Shown here piece by piece: positions 30,155 through 36,007 of a DNA stretch of 36,007 nucleotides. The notes under the pieces are model-generated. The model had not been told where the DNA came from and searched no databases. It worked only from the letters and a program-made list of their open reading frames with translations. The DNA is from Armatimonadota bacterium. GTDB taxonomy: Bacteria > Armatimonadota > Armatimonadia > Armatimonadales > Armatimonadaceae. Within the stretch, counting starts at the first letter, position 1; each line of letters starts with the position of its first letter. Location: contig JACMJB010000139.1 in assembly GCA_014380815.1 (NCBI GenBank), positions 1-36,007 on the forward strand. The letters run 5' to 3'. Both the position numbers and the translations under genes were made by a program.

Positions 30155-30508
30155 ATGAGTGATACCACGATTATCAAAGTGCAGTCTGCGCATTCGCCAC
30201 AGGGCGAACTAGGTCAGACATACCTCGCCAGCGGCAAAAACGTCGCCATGCGTCTCTGGAAGGACGAGCAGCCCGGCGAGCCGAAGCCCGCCGTAGCGCG
30301 TGACTACGAAACGGTGGGCTACGTGATCGCGGGCCGGGCCGAGCTTCATAGCGAAGGCCAGATGGTGTTGCTGGAGCCGGGCGATTCCTGGATCGTGCCA
30401 AAAGGAGCGACACACACCTACCGCCTGCTGGAGGCCTTCACCGCCGTTGAGGCCACTTACCCTCCAGCTCACATCCATGGGCGCGACGAGAACAAGACCG
30501 CCGGGTAA
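30155..30508 (+). CDS. Cupin-domain protein
   Basis: A 117-residue single-domain cupin. The motif region reads YVIAGRAELHSEGQMVLLEPGDSWIVPKGATHTYRLLEAFTAVEATYPPAHIHG, with the PGDSWIVPKGATHTY second-motif signature and a histidine that can bind metal; the first motif is degenerate (no clear HxH before the YETVGYV strand). Such small cupins can be isomerases, quercetinase-like or storage and signalling proteins, so function is open. It starts 28 bases after the terminator hairpin and is followed 10 bases later by the propeller gene, so those two probably share a transcript. Confidence 0.85.
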   Translation: MSDTTIIKVQSAHSPQGELGQTYLASGKNVAMRLWKDEQPGEPKPAVARDYETVGYVIAGRAELHSEGQMVLLEPGDSWIVPKGATHTYRLLEAFTAVEATYPPAHIHGRDENKTAG

Positions 30509-30518
30509 GTCGAGGAAA

Positions 30519-31745
30519 ATGAGACACATGGTCGCAGCGAATAGATTCCGTAAGAACCGCGAAAAATGCCTTGCTGTCGCTTCCTGGGCCGCGGCAGTGT
30601 TTGGCGTCTGCGCCGTTGCCGAGAACCGAGTGGGTGTCGCGGCCCTTCCCGCAAGCCTGCCGCGGGAGAGGCTGACCGGGGCGGCAAAGCTGGAGATCGT
30701 CCATGAGTTTCAAACCCAGATGCCCGTAGGCGTGGCAGTGACCAGTGCAGGTCGCCGGTTCATTAGCTACCCGCGCTGGGAGGACCCGCTCCGCTTCACA
30801 CTCGCGGAGCTTCGCAACGGGCGAGAGATCCCCTACCCCACCTCTGGCGCGATTCAGAACGGCGCGAAGAGCGGACCGCGCGCGAACATGGTCTCGCTGC
30901 AGGGAATCCTTGTGGACGCAAAGGACCGGCTCTGGGCGCTCGATACGGGCACGATCAACATGAAACCGATCGCCCCCTTCGTCCCCAAGCTGATCTGCAT
31001 TGACACGAAGACAAACAGAGTCTCACGGATCTATCCGCTCCCCGCCGCTGTCGTGCCGCCCGGCGGCTACCTGAACGATCTGCGGATTGATCTGCGGAAG
31101 GGTAACAAGGGCATCGTCTATATTACCGACTCGGGAAAGCAGCCTGGTCTGGTCATGGTGGATCTGGCATCCGGGCGTGCCTGGCGGCGGATGACCGGTC
31201 ACCCCAGTGTCCAGCCGGAACCGGGCTTTGTCGGATTCGTCGAGGGAAGTGCGCTGTTCAAGCGTCCCAGACCCGGTGTCGCCACCCACCTGAACATCGG
31301 GTCCGACGGCATCACGCTCAGCCCTGATGGGTCGCGTCTCTACTACACACCGCTTGCTGGCCGCCGCCTTTACAGTGTCGCCACCGATGCCCTTGCAAGC
31401 CCCGATGGCACCGAGGAGCAGGTGCGCGTGACCTTGAAGGATCACGGCGATAAGGGCACGGCGGATGGTCTCGGCACCGACCGCAAGGGCCGGATCTACG
31501 TCACAAACTGGGAGCAGAACGCCGTTCTGCGCCGCCTGCCCTCCGGGCTGTTTGAGACCGTGGTCCACGATGACCGGCTACTCTGGCCCGACACGCTGGA
31601 CATCGGGCGCGACAACTACCTGTACATCATCAGTAACCAACTCCACCGCCAGGGCGGCTACAACGAGGGCCGGGACCGGCGTGAAAAACCGTATCTGCTC
31701 ACCCGGATCAAGATTGATGCGGGTCCGGTCCTGCTGGATCGCTAG
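30519..31745 (+). CDS. Major royal jelly protein/Yellow-type propeller protein
   Basis: A 408-residue protein with an N-terminal hydrophobic segment (about residues 17-38, CLAVASWAAAVFGVCAVA) that may be a signal peptide or anchor. The rest is a Yellow/MRJP beta-propeller: VGVAVTSAGRRFISYPRW, LVDAKDRLWALDTGTIN, LNDLRIDLRKGNKGIVYITDSG, GSDGITLSPDGSRLYYTPLAGRRLYSV, GTADGLGTDRKGRIYVTNWEQNAV, WPDTLDIGRDNYLYIISNQLH. Bacterial members are usually named L-dopachrome-tautomerase-related, but no activity is shown. AGGA precedes both ATG codons at 30519 and 30528; spacing favours neither clearly. It follows the cupin gene by 10 bases and precedes a second SDR gene by 17. Confidence 0.88.
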   Translation: MRHMVAANRFRKNREKCLAVASWAAAVFGVCAVAENRVGVAALPASLPRERLTGAAKLEIVHEFQTQMPVGVAVTSAGRRFISYPRWEDPLRFTLAELRNGREIPYPTSGAIQNGAKSGPRANMVSLQGILVDAKDRLWALDTGTINMKPIAPFVPKLICIDTKTNRVSRIYPLPAAVVPPGGYLNDLRIDLRKGNKGIVYITDSGKQPGLVMVDLASGRAWRRMTGHPSVQPEPGFVGFVEGSALFKRPRPGVATHLNIGSDGITLSPDGSRLYYTPLAGRRLYSVATDALASPDGTEEQVRVTLKDHGDKGTADGLGTDRKGRIYVTNWEQNAVLRRLPSGLFETVVHDDRLLWPDTLDIGRDNYLYIISNQLHRQGGYNEGRDRREKPYLLTRIKIDAGPVLLDR

Positions 31746-31762
31746 GAAGGTTTAGGCTTGTT

Positions 31763-32656
31763 ATGACTATCGTGCAAAACGGACGACTTCAGAACAAAGT
31801 AGCCATTGTGACCGGTGGCTCCACCGGAATCGGCGAGGCGATCTGCCATAAGTTCGCGTTGGAAGGGGCGAAAGTGGTCTGCGTCGGCCTCCCGGACGAC
31901 CCGGTCAACGAGGTTGTGGATGCACTCACGGCAAAAGGCAGCGAGGCTATCGGTTATCTCGGCGATATTGCCAGCGAGGATCAAGCCCGGGCAGCAGTCG
32001 AAGCCACGATCGCACGGTTCGGCAGGCTCGACATTCTGATCAACAATGCGGGCGTCTTTCTGGCGACTGCTGAGGTGGACCGGTACCCGATCGAAGACTT
32101 TGACCGAACAGTGCGCATGAACCTGCGCTCCGCTTTTTTGATGACAAAATTCGCGCTGCCACATCTTCAAAAAACGCGCGGTAACATCGTCAGTGCGGGG
32201 TCCGAGGCGGGCTTCAATGGTCTGGCGCTAAATGCACCCTATGGAGGAACCAAGGCATTTATACATGCCTTCATGATGGGGGTTGCGGTCGAGCAGGCAA
32301 AATATGGGGTTCGTGCAAACTGCGTGTGCCCTGGCGCAATTGACACGGCCTGGACACATAAAGAGACCGGGCCGATGGATGCCAAGATGGAGAAGCAGCT
32401 CGTGGATGCGACGCCGATGGCACGCCGCGGGACCCCCGCTGAGATGGCGAACGTGTACGCATTCCTGGCCTCTGACGAATCGAGCTATGTTACCGGTGCG
32501 CTCTGGCTTGCCGATGGCGGCGTCACTCCCGCCAAGGGGGCCGCCGGGCAGGAGACCCCACGATCCCTGCGGGTGGAACCCGGCAGCGACGTGGATGCAG
32601 ACCTCGACCATGAGAGAGGCGGACTGGAGAACAAAGAGTACCACACCATTCGCTAA
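31763..32656 (+). CDS. SDR family oxidoreductase
   Basis: A 297-residue classical short-chain dehydrogenase. Motifs: TGGSTGIG (17-24), DI strand end GDIASED (68-73), NNAG (94-97), catalytic Tyr160 and Lys164 in YGGTK, and PGAIDTAW near 190. The usual catalytic serine region reads NIVSAGSEAGF. A 45-residue C-terminal tail after the family end (GGVTPAKG...) is acidic and unlike the core. The gene follows the propeller gene by 17 bases and is the last of the plus-strand cluster. Substrate unknown; sugar or alcohol dehydrogenase or fatty-acid-like reductase are possible. Confidence 0.92.
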   Translation: MTIVQNGRLQNKVAIVTGGSTGIGEAICHKFALEGAKVVCVGLPDDPVNEVVDALTAKGSEAIGYLGDIASEDQARAAVEATIARFGRLDILINNAGVFLATAEVDRYPIEDFDRTVRMNLRSAFLMTKFALPHLQKTRGNIVSAGSEAGFNGLALNAPYGGTKAFIHAFMMGVAVEQAKYGVRANCVCPGAIDTAWTHKETGPMDAKMEKQLVDATPMARRGTPAEMANVYAFLASDESSYVTGALWLADGGVTPAKGAAGQETPRSLRVEPGSDVDADLDHERGGLENKEYHTIR

Positions 32657-32904
32657 GTGCGGCCCAGCAGGCTTTGCGCAGGGGCCGCCGAGACGGGCCG
32701 GAACCAGCAAAACGGGAACCGGCAAGACGCCCTGCCCTCGCGCTCTGACGAAGGGTGTTTAAGCCCGCCAGGCATCGGGGCAGAATAGGAGGCGTCACTC
32801 GCTTTTTCGGTGGGTCAGTCAGAGGCGGACTCGATCCCAGTGGCAGGGGATCGGGAAGTGGTAGGGCGATTTCAGAGCGGCGACCCGCTTCTGAGGAAAT
32901 GGAC

Positions 32905-33648
32905 ATGATAATGAAGAGATCGAATGCGCCCGGCGGAATTTCCCGCGGGCGGTCCATCCCCTGGGCAGCGGGCCTGACTCTGGCGCTGCTGACCCTTTCG
33001 CCGCTTCCTCCTTCGGGCGCGCGCGGGGCGCAGACCGGACCTCCCGTGGAGAAACCGGGGGCCGCATTGACCGAAGACCCGGCAAATCCGATCGCCAAGC
33101 CGACCGAGTTCAGTGATTTAGGATCGGCGATCACGAAGCGGGCTGTCAAGCTCCCGGCGGGTGCGACCCTGCTGCGCCAGGCATCGGCCCCATTGGATGA
33201 GAACGGCGAATCGCTTGTGCTGAACCTCTACAAACGGAATAATGTTTTGTTCGCGGACGTTCTGACCTCAAAGAACGGGCAGGCGCTGACCGTCCGAAAC
33301 CATGTCCGTCTGAAAAGCCCTTTCGCGGTGCGTCCCTCGAAGATGGTGCTGACCCTGCGCTATCTGGAGCCTCAGCGAAAGCGTGGCTACCTTATCCTCG
33401 CCGCCGATGAGGCCGCCAATTTCGCGATGGTCTTTCCCAAAGGCTTTGGTGGCGCAGTCGTGCAGCAGGATTTCCTGGCGAGTTCCACGGCGAAGGTCAA
33501 GCGTACCTACGATTTTAGCCAGGCGGACAGTCGTGGGTTTGTGATCGTCAAGGCAGCGGTTGAGAGCACCGGCGAAGTAAAGCCGTCCGATGACGTTCTC
33601 ATCTACGTCTGGAATGGCAAGCAGTTCATCCCGCGCCGGGCGAACTAA
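32905..33648 (+). CDS. Exported protein of unknown function
   Basis: A 247-residue protein with a signal peptide: basic start MIMKRSNAPGGISRGR, hydrophobic WAAGLTLALLTLSPLP and a likely cleavage near GARGAQ. The mature chain has no recognised domain; it alternates beta-like strands (SLVLNLYKRNNVLFADVLTS, SKMVLTLRYLEPQRKRGYLILAADEAANFAMVF, RGFVIVKAAVESTG, DDVLIYVWNGKQFIPRR). AGGAA lies seven bases before the ATG at 32905, which is preferred over the in-frame ATG at 32899 and 32911. It stands alone, 248 bases after the SDR gene; that gap holds nothing I can identify. It is the last gene of normal composition before the low-GC tail. Confidence 0.75.
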   Translation: MIMKRSNAPGGISRGRSIPWAAGLTLALLTLSPLPPSGARGAQTGPPVEKPGAALTEDPANPIAKPTEFSDLGSAITKRAVKLPAGATLLRQASAPLDENGESLVLNLYKRNNVLFADVLTSKNGQALTVRNHVRLKSPFAVRPSKMVLTLRYLEPQRKRGYLILAADEAANFAMVFPKGFGGAVVQQDFLASSTAKVKRTYDFSQADSRGFVIVKAAVESTGEVKPSDDVLIYVWNGKQFIPRRAN

Positions 33649-33928
33649 GCGCAGGAAAGAGACCAAGCCACTACTGGGTTTGGTTCATAGGTATATGAAC
33701 GTGATTGTTCATCGGCCCGACCATACACGCTTGCAGAACGGCTAAGACCTGCTTTATAAGTGAGTCGGGATACGCCCGTGCATCGGGGCTGATGATGTTG
33801 TTGCCACAGAAGGTGGGACGGCACAAAACCAACGCTTGGTTGTACAACAACGTATGGGAGGCTACTAACCACTACCCCGCCATCCTCTATGGTTCTGGAT
33901 ATGAACTTGGCGAGAATACGATAAATTT
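33649..33928. other. Unassigned A/T-richer segment at the island border
   Basis: No gene I can defend. A 75-codon plus-strand frame (33705-33932, TTG start) overlaps the end of the ankyrin gene and has no ribosome binding site or known motif. The segment contains a weak stem, ACCAAGCC / GGTTTGGT (33662-33669 and 33677-33684), that may help terminate the exported-protein gene, and a GTTCAT-AGGTAT-ATGAAC inverted repeat (33683-33700) with a third GTTCAT at 33707. It may hold remnants of mobile DNA. Confidence 0.4.
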
Positions 33929-34432
33929 CTAAACACTGCGGATGGCCTTCAGAACAGATGTCATTTTATTCTGCTCTGCGTATTTTATAGGAGTCATCCC
34001 GTCATCGTGCTCTACATAAACATCTGCGCCACGACGAATCAGCAACAGACTCGCTCTAGTGTGTTTTTTCGCAAGAGCTTCTATCAAAGGAGTGCCACCG
34101 ATGACTGTAGCAGCGTCGATTTGCGCCCCGTTATCAAGCAACAGCTGCATGAGTTTCAGATTTCCGTGTGAGGCAGCAAGTAGAAGAGGGCTGACACCGA
34201 CAAAATTTTGAATGTTAACATCGGCGCCCAGGTTTATAAGTAAGTCTGCCATTTCATATCGGTTCATTCGGCAGGACAAGAGTAGACAATCACCGAAGAT
34301 CTTCGACCACTTGTCTGAAGTATCCAATTTGGATCCTCCAAAATGCTTTCCAAATATCGCAACCACCTCTAAGTAATTTAGCTTGACAGCGGTGATGCAA
34401 GCTAAAGTGGCCGCCTCCGGCGTCACACTCAC
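33929..34432 (-). CDS. Ankyrin-repeat protein
   Basis: A protein of about 167 residues with four ankyrin repeats: an opening unit (TPEAATLACITAVKLNYLEVVAIF), MADLLINLGADVNIQNFVGVSPLLLAASHGN, LKLMQLLLDNGAQIDAATVIGGTPLIEALAKKH, and ASLLLIRRGADVYVEHDDGMTPIKYAEQNK, with a capping helix ending in KAIRSV. Codons are more A/T-rich than in the rest of the window. The start is uncertain: the frame stays open to 34603, but that extension is the antisense of a conserved domain on the other strand, so I use a GTG at 34432. Ankyrin proteins of this size are common as effectors, immunity proteins and adaptors; none of these is shown. Confidence 0.75.
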   Translation of the reverse strand: MSVTPEAATLACITAVKLNYLEVVAIFGKHFGGSKLDTSDKWSKIFGDCLLLSCRMNRYEMADLLINLGADVNIQNFVGVSPLLLAASHGNLKLMQLLLDNGAQIDAATVIGGTPLIEALAKKHTRASLLLIRRGADVYVEHDDGMTPIKYAEQNKMTSVLKAIRSV

Positions 34433-34442
34433 CCTGACGACA

Positions 34443-34739
34443 ATGGGGAAAACAGCGGCACCCGTTAAATCTCCGCCTATTTCCCAGCGCCAATTGCTTG
34501 CCGTCTGGCAGAAACATCTTTCCGTACCACAGGGACGTATCCTCGAATACCTTTGGGAGCGGCGAGGCATATCCGTCTCTCGAAGGGAGATAGCCGGTGC
34601 CATTGAGGTGAGCGAATCTTCTAGCGGCTTTCGGAGTAATTTGACGGCCCTGCGGACGCTTGGGCTGATCCACTATCCCGATAGCCAGACAGCCGCCGCC
34701 ACAGAGCTGATCCTGGTGCCGGGTCTTCTGATCGAATAG
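34443..34739 (+). pseudogene. C-terminal winged-helix fragment of a larger protein
   Basis: A 98-codon frame encoding PPISQRQLLAVWQKHL, PQGRILEYLWERRGISVSRREIAGAIE, SSGFRSNLTALRTLGLIHYP. This resembles a winged-helix module I know from the C-terminus of large P-loop ATPases on mobile elements, with the order Q-RIL-L, SRxExA, SxGFxxxLxxLRTLGLIxYP. No ATPase part is present; an in-frame stop at 34374 and the ankyrin gene on the other strand cut it off. The ATG at 34443 lacks a ribosome binding site. I read it as the remnant of an element gene. It could still be a short DNA-binding protein if transcribed. Confidence 0.5.
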
Positions 34740-34864
34740 TGGAGTTCTTGTGAAATTGGTCAGATCACCGAGTAACGTGTGCCTAGTCTCCGTCGCTGGC
34801 CTCAATGGTTTCGAGCACAAATTTGCATCGTGTTCTATGGTCTGATGGCCCTTCAAAAAGATGG

Positions 34865-35479
34865 CTATTCACTGCTCCTCATCATGTTGCGCTCCAATTC
34901 TTCGGCGGTTTCTGGACCGATTACAGGTTGAGCCTGTATCTGCTTGATTAGTTCACGATGTACTTTGTCAGAATTGGGTCCAGGTGTAGATCCTACCGCA
35001 CCTAATAATCCTGCCTGCTCTTCGTCTGTGAGATGAGAAAAATCGTTAACAACGGTCTCCAGCAAATGCGGAAACTTTTCGTTTTTCGCTTCTGTCGCTA
35101 TCAAAAGTAAGCAGGCGCGCTGTTCACCTCGCTTATCCACAATGGGAGCTATCTCCTCCGCGAGCAAATCTGGGGCGTAATGTGCCCACTCCTGAAGCAC
35201 GTCTCCAACTCGAAAAAGCCACTGCTCTTCATCCCAGCCCCATTCGTAATTACTAAAAGGAAAAGCTGCGTTGTATTCTTCCGGTGTCGGATAGTTCAGC
35301 AGTAGATCGACGGCGACTGGCAGCCACTCTTTGGGGGCATTTTCAAGTACATCGGCGCGGTGCTTGATAAGGCGATCCCATCTGTCAGAAAAAGAACCAG
35401 TAGACATTGGTCCAACATCGCAGTTATTAAGTTCAACGATGAGTTTAATCATTTCAATTCGGGTCATAGTTGTGTCCAT
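34865..35479 (-). CDS. Uncharacterised helical protein, paralogue of the gene at the window end
   Basis: A 204-residue acidic soluble protein. Predicted mainly helical; notable segments are WLPVAVDLLLNYPTPEEYNAAFPFS, YEWGWDEEQWLFRVGDVLQEWAHYAPDLLAEEI, ACLLLIATEAKNEKFPHLLETVVNDFSHLTDEEQAGLLGAV, and the tail AQPVIGPETAEELERNMM. No known domain recognised; the helix-loop spacing recalls HEAT-like or immunity-type proteins. The ATG at 35479 is preferred because AGGTG lies five bases before it; GTG 35485 and ATG 35467 are alternatives. The end of the window carries a related tail (STPG ... QP-x-IGPETAE-x-LER), so this is a local gene family. Base composition is low in G+C compared with the rest of the window. 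Confidence 0.72.
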   Translation of the reverse strand: MDTTMTRIEMIKLIVELNNCDVGPMSTGSFSDRWDRLIKHRADVLENAPKEWLPVAVDLLLNYPTPEEYNAAFPFSNYEWGWDEEQWLFRVGDVLQEWAHYAPDLLAEEIAPIVDKRGEQRACLLLIATEAKNEKFPHLLETVVNDFSHLTDEEQAGLLGAVGSTPGPNSDKVHRELIKQIQAQPVIGPETAEELERNMMRSSE

Positions 35480-35563
35480 ATGCACCTACTTTTGCTGTAT
35501 AAAATTATTATAGCAATTTTTGCTTATACACGTTCGCCGGTCCAGGTTGTCGTTGACCCATGA

Positions 35564-35603
35564 AAGGTCTGCCACTCTGATGCGTTTCCGAGTGGCAGAC
35601 CTT
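35564..35603. terminator. Perfect 14-bp-stem terminator after the small HTH gene
   Basis: AAGGTCTGCCACTC (35564-35577) and GAGTGGCAGACCTT (35590-35603) pair perfectly around a 12-base loop. It begins one base after the minus-strand stop of the HTH gene. Arms end in AA/TT on both sides, so it may act on either strand. Confidence 0.85.
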
Positions 35604-35604
35604 A

Positions 35605-35766
35605 TTAAGACTCTCTGGCAGTTGGGTTCTCTAGTTTCGGCTGGGTATAGCGATAGAACGTAGTTCGCGCAATTCCCAGCGTCTTGTAGATGTATTGGAT
35701 GCTCTGGGTAGAATCGTCACGCAGTGCCTGTGCTGCCTGTGCTAGACCTTCCCACATTACTTCCAT
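35605..35766 (-). CDS. Small HTH protein resembling a serine-recombinase DNA-binding tail
   Basis: A 53-residue frame: MEVMWEGLAQAAQALRDDSTQSIQYIYKTLGIARTTFYRY, then a short tail QPKLENPTARES. The core SIQ-IYKTLGIARTTFYRY is the helix-turn-helix found at the C-terminus of resolvases and invertases (Hin type). The catalytic recombinase domain is absent. The start has GAGG eight to nine bases upstream and lies 11 bases after the stop of the upstream gene, so it is probably translated in the same transcript, and a strong terminator follows at once. It is either a domesticated small DNA-binding protein or the tail of a broken recombinase. The tidy start and terminator favour an expressed gene. 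Confidence 0.55.
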   Translation of the reverse strand: MEVMWEGLAQAAQALRDDSTQSIQYIYKTLGIARTTFYRYTQPKLENPTARES

Positions 35767-35777
35767 CAGTATCGTCC

Positions 35778-36007
35778 TCACAAGGCTTTATCATACTCGG
35801 TGTTGTGTCGCTCCAGCGTCTCAGCGGTTTCCGGTCCTATCGTCGGCTGAGCGAGAATCTTTTGTTTCAATTCCTCTAACAGACGTTCCGCCTCCGCACC
35901 GGGCGTAGAATCCACTGCATCGAATAGGGTAGCTATATCTTCATCGTCCATACTGTCAAAAGCCGCGACACCGGCTTTGACGATGGGAAGGAAACTGACA
36001 TGTTCGG
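35778..36007 (-). CDS. C-terminal part of a second member of the unknown local family
   Basis: The frame runs off the right end of the window; 76 codons including the stop are visible. They read EHVSFLPIVKAGVAAFDSMDD, then EDIATLFDAVDSTPGAEAE, LLEELKQKILAQPTIGPETA and ETLERHNTEYDKAL. Aligned with the tail of the gene at 34865-35479, the shared pattern is L-x-AV-x-STPG, a helix with EL-x-x-x-I-x-AQP, then IGPETAE-x-LER. Its stop is 11 bases before the HTH gene, so the two are likely cotranscribed. No known domain; start and N-terminus are outside the window. Confidence 0.75.
   Translation of the reverse strand, partial: EHVSFLPIVKAGVAAFDSMDDEDIATLFDAVDSTPGAEAERLLEELKQKILAQPTIGPETAETLERHNTEYDKAL

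Noticed and set aside
33645-33872. 75-codon minus-strand frame at the island border
   Set aside because: No ribosome binding site, no motif, and it overlaps the end of a supported gene.
1-36007. CRISPR array, tRNA, rRNA or intact insertion sequence
   Set aside because: I saw no regularly spaced repeats, cloverleaf-like sequence, rRNA segment or transposase with terminal repeats; absence was judged by eye only.

Overview
The window reads as a chromosomal segment of a GC-rich free-living bacterium, most likely a member of the Armatimonadota. The best marker is the prepilin-type DUF1559 protein at 22156-23091: its N-terminal helix continues into [17 protein letters not shown], a form I associate with that phylum. 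A DUF6785-type membrane protein, a split lycopene cyclase (CrtYc/CrtYd), NamZ (DUF1343) and many one-gene units fit the same picture. The assignment is an inference from protein style; there is no rRNA gene to confirm it. I see no tRNA, rRNA, CRISPR array or intact insertion sequence.

Layout. 1-465 holds the 3' end of a metallo-beta-lactamase-fold hydrolase gene. 540-5772 (minus) is housekeeping: a strong promoter, then accB, hom, a flavin-reductase-like gene, thrC, lepB and purC, covering the fatty-acid biotin carrier, threonine synthesis, protein export and purine synthesis. 5995-7356 is a CNNM/CorC membrane protein. 7379-10159 (minus) is a sugar-phosphate unit: fba, rpiA and a 6-phosphogluconolactonase-type propeller behind a good sigma70 promoter. 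10422-12297 has a lipoprotein and an exported protein converging on one bidirectional terminator. 12424-17149 pairs an 865-residue BTAD/NB-ARC/TPR regulator with a divergent multi-pass membrane protein.

17146-22028 carries single metabolic or detoxification genes: a Tat-like dienelactone hydrolase, an NmrA-type protein, DUF899, an N-terminally shortened VOC protein, a MSOX-type amine oxidase and a small ankyrin protein. 22156-24128 is DUF1559 plus a LacI regulator with a perfect 14-bp palindrome in front of it. 24259-26436 (minus) is a small unknown gene, crtYc, crtYd and namZ. 26673-32656 (plus) is a stress-type cluster: GSP39-like SDR, two small single-helix membrane proteins, two DUF2382 proteins (one fused to a GSP17M-like glycine-zipper domain), a terminator, a cupin, a royal-jelly/Yellow-type propeller and a second SDR.

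From about 33650 to the right end base composition drops and gene style changes. There are an ankyrin protein, the cut-off C-terminal winged-helix piece of another gene, two related unknown proteins sharing a QP-x-IGPETAE-x-LER tail (one running off the window), and between them a 53-residue recombinase-type HTH protein with a perfect 14-bp-stem terminator. This looks like the edge of a transferred accessory island and is the best place in the window to look for something undescribed.
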